Shown piece by piece: positions 27,388 to 36,563 of a DNA stretch of 64,000 nt (positions within the stretch are counted from its first letter, which is position 1; each line of letters starts with the position of its first letter). Under the pieces are notes generated by a model. The model was not told the DNA's origin and ran no database searches. It saw nothing but the letters and a program-made list of their open reading frames with translations. Source of the DNA: Legionella anisa (GTDB lineage Bacteria > Pseudomonadota > Gammaproteobacteria > Legionellales > Legionellaceae). Made by a program: the position numbers and the translations under genes. The stretch spans positions 40,991-104,990 of the forward strand of contig NZ_LNXS01000021.1 in the NCBI RefSeq assembly GCF_001467525.1. The letters are read 5' to 3'.

Positions 27388-28104
27388 ATGCATACTTCAA
27401 ATTGTATTTATCATGATAATGAACAAGAACTTCATGGCTTTGTTGCATACGATAAATCTCGTGTTGAGCCGCGTCCTGCAGTATTGGTGGTGCATGATTG
27501 GTCCGGTCGCAATGAATTTGCGTGTAATAAAGCAAAATTACTTGCCGAAATGGGTTATGTAGGTTTCGCAGTAGATATGTACGGCGATGGCCAGCTTGGT
27601 TCTACTACTGAGGAAAAACAAGCATTAATGAACCCTTTGATTTCTGATCAAGCCTTATTACGCGGTCGTGTTCAAGCGGGGTTGACTGCGGTATGCTCCA
27701 TGTCTGAAGTAGACAATAAGCGGGTTGCAATTATTGGATTTTGTTTTGGTGGTTTATGTGCTCTTGAGTTGGCACGTTCTGGAGCAGATCTTAAAGGGGT
27801 AGTGAGTTTTCATGGTTTGCTGCATAAACCTGGCAATTTAAAATCTGCACCAATAAAAGCCAAAATTTTAGCTTTGCATGGCTATGATGACCCCATGGTT
27901 CAACCGGATATGGTGCATGCATTTTGCAACGAGATGACTGAAGCAAACGTCGATTGGCAAATGCATATGTACGGACATGTACAGCATGCGTTTACTAATC
28001 CGCTGGCACATGATATGCAATTGGGAACCATTTATAACGCAGTAGCTGCCCATCGTTCATGGGAAGCCATGATTAGTTTTTTTCAAGAAATTTTGAGGAA
28101 GTAG
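27388..28104 (+). CDS. Dienelactone hydrolase family protein
   Basis: This 238-residue cytoplasmic hydrolase has HDWSGRNEFACNKAKLLA near the N-terminus, nucleophile elbow GFCFGG with C119, acid in HGYDDPMV and His in YGHVQHAF: the Cys-Asp-His triad of the dienelactone hydrolase family. No aromatic catabolism genes are near, so a general esterase or detoxifying role is more likely. A strong CAAGGAG ribosome binding site precedes the ATG. Confidence 0.88.
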   Translation: MHTSNCIYHDNEQELHGFVAYDKSRVEPRPAVLVVHDWSGRNEFACNKAKLLAEMGYVGFAVDMYGDGQLGSTTEEKQALMNPLISDQALLRGRVQAGLTAVCSMSEVDNKRVAIIGFCFGGLCALELARSGADLKGVVSFHGLLHKPGNLKSAPIKAKILALHGYDDPMVQPDMVHAFCNEMTEANVDWQMHMYGHVQHAFTNPLAHDMQLGTIYNAVAAHRSWEAMISFFQEILRK

Positions 28105-28131
28105 TTTTTAAAAGTAATGATAAATATGGAA

Positions 28132-28155
28132 AATGTAGGCTCATTAGCCTACATT
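28132..28155 (+). terminator. Hairpin after the dienelactone hydrolase gene
   Basis: AATGTAGGCT and its exact reverse complement form a 10-bp stem with a 4-base loop, 28 bases past the stop codon. There is no T tract. The remainder of the gap to 28362 is AT-rich and holds no gene I can support. Confidence 0.5.
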
Positions 28156-28362
28156 AATGTGCATAAAGGAATATGAGGACCAGAAATAAAAATAGACTCG
28201 ATTGTAACAGAATAAAGAATTATAATTGCTGGAAAATATTCCTGCTGCCCGTTTTTTCATAAGCCTTTTACTATTGTTGTTAAATATAATATCATTGGCT
28301 TCACAAAGTTCTTACTCGCCTCTTTTTGTTAAAAATAAGCAATAAAAAAACCAATTAAAATT

Positions 28363-31300
28363 GTGGAAAAATGGCAATTAGTAGGAGTCAATTCAAATTT
28401 GAGTTTTTCACCCGAATATAACACTATGAAATTGCATCACTTTTTTGAACGATCCGTAGATAATTACTCAAGCAACATTGCTTTGATTTGCGATAACGCA
28501 TTTATTTCCTACCAGGAATTAGAAAATCGTGCGAATCAATTAGCTCATTATCTCTATGAGAATAAAATATCCAAGGGTAGCATTGTAGGTATTCTACTCG
28601 AGCGTTCTATAGAGTGTTATGTTGCGATACTCGCTACTTTAAAAACAGGTGCAGCTTATGTACCTATTGAAGTAGATTATCCAGACGAACGCATTAACTA
28701 TATTTTTTCTGATCTATCTTTTGATGCTGTTTTAACTTCCTCAATGCAATTGGGCCAAAAAAATCTGACATGGCCAACTTTTTATGCGGTTGATACGCTT
28801 GCCAAAAAAATTTCCAACTACCCTACATATAGATTAACTTCCCAAGGTGATTTAAGCGCTGATGATTCGTGTTATATCATTTACACTTCGGGTTCAACAG
28901 GAAAGCCCAAAGGCGTGGAAATTACGCAACGCAGTATTTGCCATTACATTGAAGTTGCGAGCACACTTTATGATATAAAGAGCAATGATAAGGTATATCA
29001 AGGTTTTTCATTGGCATTCGATGCTTCTTTAGAAGAGTTTTGGATGGCCTTTGCCAATGGTGCTGCCCTTGTTGCGTGTACTGCAAAAGAGGTGCGATCC
29101 GGTTTAGGTCTGATTTCCTTTTTGCAACAACACCGGGTTAGTGTTTTTTCAACTGTCCCTACTTTATTATCTTCTTTAGAAGGACAATTACCTGATTTGC
29201 GCCTATTAATCTTGGGAGGAGAGACTTGTCCATCCAGTTTGGTTAAGCGCTGGAGTCGCTCGGGTCTGCGCATTATTAATACTTATGGCCCTACTGAAGC
29301 AACAATTATCGCGACTTATGCAGAATGTCATCCTGATCAAGAAATTACTATTGGTAAACCCTTGCCTGGTTATGAAGTACTCGTTGTGGATGAACAATTG
29401 CAGGAGGTGGCTGAGGGGCAGGAAGGTGAACTTTGTATTGCTGGGGTTGCCTTGGCTCGAGGTTATGTTAATCGACCTGAGATTACAGCAGAAAAATTCG
29501 TTTTAAATCCTGTAAATAAAAATCAACGTTTGTATCGAACAGGTGATTTAGTTTCAAGAGCTCCTAACGGTAATCTGCGTTTTGCAGGACGCGTGGATGA
29601 CCAAGTCAAATTGCGTGGATTTCGCATTGAACTTAATGAAATTGAAACTGTTATCATGCAATATGCTGGAATTAAACAGGCAGTGGTTTCTTTGCAAACA
29701 CTTGAGCAACCTATTTTAGTTGCTTATTTGATTCTAGATACACAGAACGCATACGATGCAAATGAATTTAAAGCTTTTTTAAGATCACGCTTACCTGATT
29801 ATATGCTCCCCTCTTTAATCGAAATCGTGGAAACTTTCCCAGTTTTAACTAGTGGTAAGGTGAATCGCAAAGAGCTTCCTAAACCCCTGCAACACAAAGC
29901 AGAGAAGCTTTATAAGGCGCCTAAATCTGAGTTAGCTAAGGAAATTGCGTTTGTTTGGGAAAAAGTATTTGATTGTAAGAATATTTCCGTAGATGCAGAC
30001 TTTTTCTATGATTTAGGTGGACACTCATTACATGCGGCAAAAGTGATTTCTAATTTGCGCAAAGTATCTGCTTTAAAAAACATCTCAATTTTGGATTTAT
30101 ATAAAAATCCAACGATTGCTCAGCTGGAGCAGAAGTTTCGTGATCCTAATCTCAATGCACACGTTGATGAAAATCAGCCAGCCCCCAAAAAGTATCGTGT
30201 GCCACAATGGAAATACTATTTATGTGGTATTGGTCAGTTTTTTGGGTGCTTATTGCAATATGCGGTGGGTACTTTACAACTGCTCGCTGTTATTTTGTGC
30301 TACAGCTGGGTTAGTTCCGAGTATTCTATTATTTCCAGCGAATCACAGCTTGCGTTTTTAGCATTATTTTTATCTATGCCAATCATTTCGTTATTGATAA
30401 CCATCGGTTTGAAATGGCTCTTGCTGGGACGAGTGAAACCAGGGAAATACCCTCTTTGGGGATGGTTCTATTATCGCTGGTGGTTAATACAAAGACTGCA
30501 AAAGAATTTGTTTTTGGCTAAATTTTTAGTTGGTTCGCCATTGGCGAGTATTTATTATCGCTTATTAGGAGCCAAAATAGGTAAAAATTGTTATTTGGGT
30601 TCCATGCAGATTTCCGCCCATGACTCATTAACTATAGGAGATAATACTTCTATTGGTGCCGATTGTAGGCTTAATGGCTATATCGTTGAAGATGGGTGGT
30701 TAAAAATAGGAACCATCAGTATCGGCAATAATTGTTATGTAGGTTCGCGGGCTGTAGTTGGGATAAATACCCAGATTGAAGACAATGCGCTTCTGGATGA
30801 AATGTCCATGCTGCCTGATCACAGTTTAATTCCTCAAGGAGCCTATTTTTCGGGTTCTCCTGCAGTTCCTGGTACGATTCCTGTTGACCATATTACCCGG
30901 AAAAAAGTTACCGCTGACGAATCGAGTATGCTGGAAAATATTCTTTTTGGTATTTTGCATTACTTAGGCATCGTTTTTGTCATGGGGATATACTACTTAT
31001 GTTTAATTCCCTCAATCTCTTTGATTAGCTATTACTATGATCAAAGCCATTATTTTACGACGATGTTTTTTGCCGTACCTTTAGGGGCAACTCTCTTTTT
31101 AGGCTTATATTATTCATGCATTGTACTTTGTAAAAAAATTATTATGAATAAGATCAAACCTGGCAATTATCCTTTAAAGAGCTTGTACTATTTCCGCCAT
31201 TGGATCATGGTGAAATTGTTGGATGGGGATGAAATCTCAGTGATGGCGGATACTTTGTATATGCCAGCTTTTTTACGATTATTAGGGGCAAAACTAGGTA

Positions 31301-32406
31301 AAGGGGTAGAAATGGGAGAAACACCTCATATTATTCCTGACTTGGTGACTATTGAAGAAGGTGGTTTTACTGCCAGTTCAGTCGCTTTAGCCTGGCCTCA
31401 TGTATATAAGGGGTTTATTTCCTTTGCTCCGGTGACGATAGGACGTAGGGCTTTTGTAGGGAATGTAAGTTTATTGTCTGCAGGTAAATCCATTGGCGAA
31501 GGTGCTTTATTAGGATGTTTATCGGTGACTCCGCCAGGTGACAAAGCAATGGAGTCTTATTCTGCTTGGTTAGGTTCTCCGGCTGTTTTTCTACCAAAAC
31601 GAGAATTATTTGTCGGTTTTTCTGATAAAGACACATTTTATCCATCCAAAAAACTCTACCGCATGCGTTTATTCATTGAGTTTATGCGAATTATTTTACC
31701 ATCAACATTTTCATTGATTGGCTTATTCAACATGCTGTATGTATTGGATTATATGTTGAACAAATATTCGTGGTTTGTGACAGCACTGGTTCTTCCTCCA
31801 ACAGAGATGTTTATTACGGTTTGTCTTGTTGGAATATTGGTCGCTCTAAAATGGGGAATTTTAGGTAAATTAAAACCTTTAACTAAACCTATTTGGGACT
31901 CCTTTATTTGGAAAAATGATGTGATCGAATACTCATATAACTACTATACGAACCCACACTGGACCAACAAAGTTTTAGGAACTCCTTTTGCGCTTTGGGT
32001 ACATCGTTGCCTGGGAACTAAAGCAGGGAGGAGGGTTTTCACAGATAGTGCGGAGTTTTCTGAGTTTGACTTAATTAGCATTGGTGATGATGTTTGCATT
32101 AATGCTGAGACAATAATCCAAACCCATCTCTATGAAGATAGAATATTTAAAGTATCTCATGTGACTATTGGTTCTGGTTGTAATGTTGGTGTAGGTTCAA
32201 TTGTTCTTTACAACACATTAATGGAAAAAAATTCTTCTTTAGGTAGCCTTTCTTTACTCATGAAAGGAGAATGTTTACCCGAAAATACCCATTGGGCTGG
32301 TATTCCTGCACAATCTACAGCTCTTGGCATGCCATATCAGTACGTTGTTTTACAGCCCTCTACGCCAGAAGAGATTCCGGACGAAGCAGTTCTAGAATTA
32401 TTGTAG
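28363..32406 (+). CDS. Pls-like single-module NRPS with three membrane-anchored C-terminal domains
   Basis: Residues about 20-530 form an adenylation domain: TSGSTGKPKG, NTYGPTEAT, YRTGDL, GRVDDQVKLRGFRIELNEIE and the A10 Lys in GKVNRKELP. The peptidyl carrier follows, with phosphopantetheine Ser555 in DLGGHSLHAA. There is no condensation or thioesterase domain. Instead about 740 residues hold three repeats, each a transmembrane pair (near 618-690, 860-920 and 1100-1160) plus a left-handed beta-helix of hexapeptide type. This is the layout of Pls/PosA synthetases, which make amino-acid homopolymers such as epsilon-poly-lysine (family knowledge). My reading of the binding code is D-A-E-T-I-G-T-I-I-K; the early Glu fits a basic substrate (inference). 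The GTG start gives 1347 residues; ATG at 28426 is an alternative. Confidence 0.88.
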   Translation: MEKWQLVGVNSNLSFSPEYNTMKLHHFFERSVDNYSSNIALICDNAFISYQELENRANQLAHYLYENKISKGSIVGILLERSIECYVAILATLKTGAAYVPIEVDYPDERINYIFSDLSFDAVLTSSMQLGQKNLTWPTFYAVDTLAKKISNYPTYRLTSQGDLSADDSCYIIYTSGSTGKPKGVEITQRSICHYIEVASTLYDIKSNDKVYQGFSLAFDASLEEFWMAFANGAALVACTAKEVRSGLGLISFLQQHRVSVFSTVPTLLSSLEGQLPDLRLLILGGETCPSSLVKRWSRSGLRIINTYGPTEATIIATYAECHPDQEITIGKPLPGYEVLVVDEQLQEVAEGQEGELCIAGVALARGYVNRPEITAEKFVLNPVNKNQRLYRTGDLVSRAPNGNLRFAGRVDDQVKLRGFRIELNEIETVIMQYAGIKQAVVSLQTLEQPILVAYLILDTQNAYDANEFKAFLRSRLPDYMLPSLIEIVETFPVLTSGKVNRKELPKPLQHKAEKLYKAPKSELAKEIAFVWEKVFDCKNISVDADFFYDLGGHSLHAAKVISNLRKVSALKNISILDLYKNPTIAQLEQKFRDPNLNAHVDENQPAPKKYRVPQWKYYLCGIGQFFGCLLQYAVGTLQLLAVILCYSWVSSEYSIISSESQLAFLALFLSMPIISLLITIGLKWLLLGRVKPGKYPLWGWFYYRWWLIQRLQKNLFLAKFLVGSPLASIYYRLLGAKIGKNCYLGSMQISAHDSLTIGDNTSIGADCRLNGYIVEDGWLKIGTISIGNNCYVGSRAVVGINTQIEDNALLDEMSMLPDHSLIPQGAYFSGSPAVPGTIPVDHITRKKVTADESSMLENILFGILHYLGIVFVMGIYYLCLIPSISLISYYYDQSHYFTTMFFAVPLGATLFLGLYYSCIVLCKKIIMNKIKPGNYPLKSLYYFRHWIMVKLLDGDEISVMADTLYMPAFLRLLGAKLGKGVEMGETPHIIPDLVTIEEGGFTASSVALAWPHVYKGFISFAPVTIGRRAFVGNVSLLSAGKSIGEGALLGCLSVTPPGDKAMESYSAWLGSPAVFLPKRELFVGFSDKDTFYPSKKLYRMRLFIEFMRIILPSTFSLIGLFNMLYVLDYMLNKYSWFVTALVLPPTEMFITVCLVGILVALKWGILGKLKPLTKPIWDSFIWKNDVIEYSYNYYTNPHWTNKVLGTPFALWVHRCLGTKAGRRVFTDSAEFSEFDLISIGDDVCINAETIIQTHLYEDRIFKVSHVTIGSGCNVGVGSIVLYNTLMEKNSSLGSLSLLMKGECLPENTHWAGIPAQSTALGMPYQYVVLQPSTPEEIPDEAVLELL

Positions 32407-32459
32407 CCTGGGGGCAGCGCAGCGGAACCCGGGTTTCGCTGCGCTGCCCCCAGGCTACA
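32402..32459. repeat. Interspersed hairpin repeat, CCTGGG family, copy 4 (perfect stem)
   Basis: A perfect 23-bp stem flanks the 12-base loop GAACCCGGGTTT. The TAG at 32404-32406, inside the left arm, is the stop codon of the NRPS gene. The element fills the space between convergent NRPS and panC genes and is well placed as a bidirectional terminator. Confidence 0.9.
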
Positions 32460-32474
32460 TACAAAATTTAGAAA

Positions 32475-33239
32475 TTACCTTAATAAATAATTATCAATTA
32501 AGCGGATGTCGTCAATACGTACCGCAGCAAAACGACGGCACTGGTGTTCTTCAACGTATTCCACCACAATCCCTTTTTCTGTTAATTTTTTTATGATTTG
32601 ATCACATGTGAGTGCCTTTTGCTGGAATATCGCGGCAAATTCTTCAGCCAAAGCTTTTTGTTCTTTGTTGAGTCGGTTATTGCGTGAACTGTAAGCCAAA
32701 CCACTTGATTCACGAATTGTGGGACACGCTTTGATTTCAATATCCATAAAAAATGCTTTAGCCATTCCTTGTATTAATAAATATTGTTGATAATCTTTTT
32801 CACCGAAATAAGCTCGATGAGGCTTAACTATATTCAATAGTTTCATGACGACAGTTAATACACCATTAAAGTGTCCTGGCCGATGAGTCCCTTCCATGAG
32901 TTGACAAAGCTGGTGTTCCTGCACCTGATAATTGTATCCATCAGCATAGATTGATTTTTCATCGGGAAGAATACAAAAATCAACCCCGGAATCTTCCATA
33001 ATTTTGAGATCTGCCTCTAATGTTCTAGGGTAATGATTAAAGTCTTCCGCCTGATTAAATTGCGTAGGATTTACAAATAAACTGGAAACAGTATGGTCAT
33101 TTTCTTTTTGACTGGCTAAAAACAAAGACGCATGCCCAGCATGTAAATTACCCATTGTTGGTGCAAAGCCCAGAGTTAATTCAGTAGATAACGATTTACG
33201 AAAGTCTAACCATTCGTCGAGATTGTGAAAAATTTGCAT
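32475..33239 (-). CDS. panC: Pantothenate synthetase PanC
   Basis: PanC condenses pantoate and beta-alanine using ATP. Motifs: [10 protein letters not shown] (residues 27-36, the HxGH-like nucleotidyl site), [14 protein letters not shown] and [13 protein letters not shown]. The 254-residue length is short at the C-terminus compared with E. coli (283). It follows panB on the same strand; panD is not in the window. Confidence 0.96.
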   Translation of the reverse strand: MQIFHNLDEWLDFRKSLSTELTLGFAPTMGNLHAGHASLFLASQKENDHTVSSLFVNPTQFNQAEDFNHYPRTLEADLKIMEDSGVDFCILPDEKSIYADGYNYQVQEHQLCQLMEGTHRPGHFNGVLTVVMKLLNIVKPHRAYFGEKDYQQYLLIQGMAKAFFMDIEIKACPTIRESSGLAYSSRNNRLNKEQKALAEEFAAIFQQKALTCDQIIKKLTEKGIVVEYVEEHQCRRFAAVRIDDIRLIDNYLLR

Positions 33240-33283
33240 GGGTTACTCCTAAGCGAGCAGAATAATTCTCATTACACTGAGAA

Positions 33284-34084
33284 TTATTCTGCCGACTCAA
33301 ATGAATGTTCCGTTGCTGGAAAACTAACCTGTTGAACCTGTTGAACATAGGTATTTAATGCATTCAACAGAATTTCTTTGCCTTGGAGGTATCTTTTGAC
33401 AAATTTGGGATTAAAATCAGTTTGTAAACCCAACATGTCATGCCAAACAAGTACTTGTCCATCGGTATGAGAACCCGCTCCAATACCAATAGTAGGTATA
33501 CTCAATGACTTAGTGATTGTTAATGCCAGTTGTTTAGGGATGCATTCGAGCACTAGAGCAAAACAGCCTGCTGCTTCTAACTGATAAGCTTGTCGGATAA
33601 GCTTTTCTGCTTGTTCCTGGTTTTTTCCCTGTATTTTATAGCCTCCTAATTGATGAATGGATTGAGGGGTTAAACCGATATGACCTATAACTGGAACACC
33701 TGCATTGACTAGATAAGAAATAGTCTGGCATGTATCTGCATCGGCTCCTTCAATTTTTACAGCATGAGCTCCTGCCTGGAGTAAGCGTTTTACATTTTCT
33801 ACAGATTGAGTCAGTGAGTTTTTATGACTTAAAAAGGGAAGATCGCTGATTAAAAATTGCTGTTTTAAGCCACGCGCTACAGCTTGGGTATGCAGTATCA
33901 TCATCTCCATAGTCGCCATAATGGTTGTATCATGGCCATGCACTGCCATAGCTACAGAATCACCGACCAGAACACAATCAATATTTGATTCAGCTACAAT
34001 GCAAGCAGATGGATAATCATAGCAGGTAACCATGGAAATTTTTTGTTGTTCTTCTTTTTTACGTTTGAAATCATGAATTTTCAT
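33284..34084 (-). CDS. panB: Ketopantoate hydroxymethyltransferase PanB
   Basis: PanB transfers a hydroxymethyl group from methylene-THF to 2-oxoisovalerate, the first step to pantothenate. Motifs: MVTCYDYPSACIVAES, VLVGDS (metal-binding Asp), GHIGLTPQSIHQLGG and the catalytic Glu in LVLECIP. The length of 266 residues is normal. It is first in panB-panC. Pantothenate made here also feeds coaD further along the window. Confidence 0.96.
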   Translation of the reverse strand: MKIHDFKRKKEEQQKISMVTCYDYPSACIVAESNIDCVLVGDSVAMAVHGHDTTIMATMEMMILHTQAVARGLKQQFLISDLPFLSHKNSLTQSVENVKRLLQAGAHAVKIEGADADTCQTISYLVNAGVPVIGHIGLTPQSIHQLGGYKIQGKNQEQAEKLIRQAYQLEAAGCFALVLECIPKQLALTITKSLSIPTIGIGAGSHTDGQVLVWHDMLGLQTDFNPKFVKRYLQGKEILLNALNTYVQQVQQVSFPATEHSFESAE

Positions 34085-34205
34085 GCTGCGTTACTCCTTA
34101 ATAAAGTGAAGTAAGCATGATGATGAAAAGCGAGACACACTATAGGTACCTGTCGCATGGATCAAGTCCTCCAAAAAAATTAAAATAAAAGTCGCTGCCA
34201 ACTCG

Positions 34206-34318
34206 GGTCAGCGCATTAGGTACAGCTATTAGCTAGCGCACAATGGCTATCATATTGCAAATTCAGGTAGTTGAGAAGTAGTCTATAAGTGATACACTTA
34301 TGGGGTAACGCGCTGACC
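34206..34318. repeat. Inverted-repeat-bounded segment in the panB upstream gap
   Basis: GGTCAGCGC (34206-34214) and its reverse complement (34310-34318) bound about 113 bases that also contain TAAGTG-ATA-CACTTA at 34286-34300. It may be a small mobile-element relic or a long operator region. The 488-bp gap 34085-34572 holds no gene I can support; it carries divergent promoters for panB and the acyltransferase gene. Confidence 0.4.
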
Positions 34319-34572
34319 TATTATATTATTCTGGTTTGTAGTAAGCTCTATCGCCGGCAAAGATACAATTAGGGAGGGGCATCTATTGATCCATTTTTGT
34401 TTTTGAAAATCGTTTCAAGAACCTCACATGGAAGTCTAAGACTTAAGCCAGACCCTTTCAAAATCGATACTCTGCCTGTTTTATTTTCAGATAAGGCCAA
34501 TGTGCAATGATATCGATGACAATCACTGGATTAGCACGAGCCTATCTTCATAGCTAAAATGAGAAATTTATA

Positions 34573-35691
34573 ATGGAACAATTAAATAGGAAATTCTTTG
34601 CTAATTCTGATCCTACAGAAATAAAAGCGTTAACTGGTCTTCGGGGATATGCAGCACTTTGGGTTTTTTTCTTACATGTAACTTGGGGGGGACAAGGCGA
34701 TACTTATGCAATGAAACTAGCTAGTTATGGAGCCTCGGGTGTTACAGTATTTTTTGTGCTTTCTGGTTTTATCCTTTCCTATGTGTATTCTACTAAATTT
34801 GCAAAAAAAACAATTGGATACCGTAGTTTTATGTTTGCTCGATTCGCTCGAGTATATCCATTACATTTAGTGACACTTATACTGTATGGTGCTTTTGTAT
34901 GGGTTGGAATTGATCTTCAGCCGAGTAATACATGGAAAACCTTTATATTAAACCTAACGCTGCTCCAAGCCTGGGGATTCACAGAATTTCTTTCGTGGAA
35001 TCAACCTTCATGGTCAGTAAGTACTGAGTTTTTCAGTTATCTGCTTTTTCCTCTATTCATCCGTAGACTGACTAAAGCCCCTCTATGGTTATTGTTAATT
35101 ATCCTGGCAGTTATTTACTCTCAGTTAAGGTATCCTTTTTATGATGCGATTATAAACTGGGGAGTGGCACATCAATTTCTAAATCCAGGCCGTCAACTTG
35201 CATTTTCTCATGGAATTTCTCTAGTACTATTTTTCTGGGCTTTCCTGTGGGGATGTATCGTGTATTTTCTGGTGGAAAAGATCAAAAAATGGACGAGCAA
35301 TCGTGTCGTTTATGATATTTTGACTCTAGTTGGTGTATCTCTTATTCTGAATTTTTACTGTGCTACATTATGGGAAACAGTAGTTCCTGCCACATTGATT
35401 ATCATGGGCCTTTCCAATAACTCAGGACTGTCCAAACTGCTTTTTGGGAATAAGCTGGCATTTTTCATGGGCAAAATTTCTTATGCGCTTTACTTATCTG
35501 CACTTATGGTCCAAGTAATTTTACATCCCTTCCACTTACCCCTTGTACTTGATTTAGCGGCAGCTATTGTCGTCGCTACGCTGCTTCATTATTTCATCGA
35601 GCAACCCGCTCGCGAGCTATTAAGGAAGAAAATGAATTATTCGTTGAATCGTGAGAAAAGCGCTACCAGTGCTCTTGCACTGCAAAACTAG
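34573..35691 (+). CDS. Membrane acyltransferase, AT3 family (OafA/YrhL-like)
   Basis: This 372-residue polytopic protein has the AT3 signature at its N-terminus, LRGYAALWVFFLHV, with the conserved Arg and His, then YGASGVTVFFVLSGFI, and about ten hydrophobic helices. Such enzymes O-acylate surface polysaccharides or lipids across the inner membrane. In Legionella a relative (Lag-1) acetylates LPS O-chain; whether this is that protein's orthologue cannot be decided here. It stands alone. Confidence 0.85.
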   Translation: MEQLNRKFFANSDPTEIKALTGLRGYAALWVFFLHVTWGGQGDTYAMKLASYGASGVTVFFVLSGFILSYVYSTKFAKKTIGYRSFMFARFARVYPLHLVTLILYGAFVWVGIDLQPSNTWKTFILNLTLLQAWGFTEFLSWNQPSWSVSTEFFSYLLFPLFIRRLTKAPLWLLLIILAVIYSQLRYPFYDAIINWGVAHQFLNPGRQLAFSHGISLVLFFWAFLWGCIVYFLVEKIKKWTSNRVVYDILTLVGVSLILNFYCATLWETVVPATLIIMGLSNNSGLSKLLFGNKLAFFMGKISYALYLSALMVQVILHPFHLPLVLDLAAAIVVATLLHYFIEQPARELLRKKMNYSLNREKSATSALALQN

Positions 35692-35903
35692 ATGGGATAA
35701 TGCATCACTTACATACTAGAAGCGTCAAGCTTCTAGTTCATTCTATTTTCTTAAGCAGAAGTTATTTCGGTATTGATTCTTTTTGCTCTTTTATGCATTT
35801 TGTTCATCTATAATTCTGAGTTATCATTCAAGCTTGGCATGACCCCACTGTTGTGGAACGCTCAGAGTCGTGTGCAAATGTATTTTATGACAATAGGTTT
35901 TTT

Positions 35904-36563
35904 ATGCAAATCACTGAAAAATTAGCTATCCCAGGGGAACATCCTTTATTTTTGCAAGGAGCAATTGGGAAACTGGAAGCGGTTTTAACTGCTCCAGAAC
36001 AAAATCATTCTGCCTTTGTAGCCTTTTTGGGTCACCCACACTCATTACAAGGAGGCACGATGAGCAATAAAGTCGTTACTACATTAGCACGCGCCTTTAA
36101 AGAATTAGGTATTCCTTCATTACGTTTTAATTTTCGTGGGGTAGGCCAATCGGAAGGAGCTTATGACTCAGGGATTGGTGAAAGCGAAGACATGCTGATT
36201 TTGGCTCGTGAATGGCAAAAAGAGCAACCTGAGAAGAAACTCATTTTTGCTGGTTTTTCTTTTGGTTCTTACGTAGCTTATCGTGCAGCAGCCCAGTCGG
36301 ATTCACAATTCTTAATTACGATAGCTCCTCCAGTGCATCATTATGATTATCGTGAACTTAATCCTGCCCCTTATCCCTGGCTTATGATACAAGGTGATGA
36401 AGATGAGGTGGTTCCCGCTGCTTTGGTTTTTGATTTTGCTTCCCAGAGCACCCCTGAAATACCGGTAATTCGTTTTGCCAATACCGGCCATTTTTTTCAT
36501 GGAAAACTAATAGAACTGAAAACAAAACTCATGGAATTTATTCGCTCCCAGGTTGTTTTATGA
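35904..36563 (+). CDS. Alpha/beta hydrolase (dienelactone/YpfH-like)
   Basis: 219 residues from the ATG at 35904; a GTG at 35853 would extend it with unlikely residues. Motifs: FLGHPHSLQGG (family HPHP-like loop), RFNFRGVGQSEG, nucleophile elbow GFSFGS, acid in GDEDEVVP and His in TGHFFHG. This set marks a conserved cytoplasmic esterase group of unknown substrate. The stop overlaps the zapE start by 4 bases, so the two are probably cotranscribed. Confidence 0.85.
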   Translation: MQITEKLAIPGEHPLFLQGAIGKLEAVLTAPEQNHSAFVAFLGHPHSLQGGTMSNKVVTTLARAFKELGIPSLRFNFRGVGQSEGAYDSGIGESEDMLILAREWQKEQPEKKLIFAGFSFGSYVAYRAAAQSDSQFLITIAPPVHHYDYRELNPAPYPWLMIQGDEDEVVPAALVFDFASQSTPEIPVIRFANTGHFFHGKLIELKTKLMEFIRSQVVL

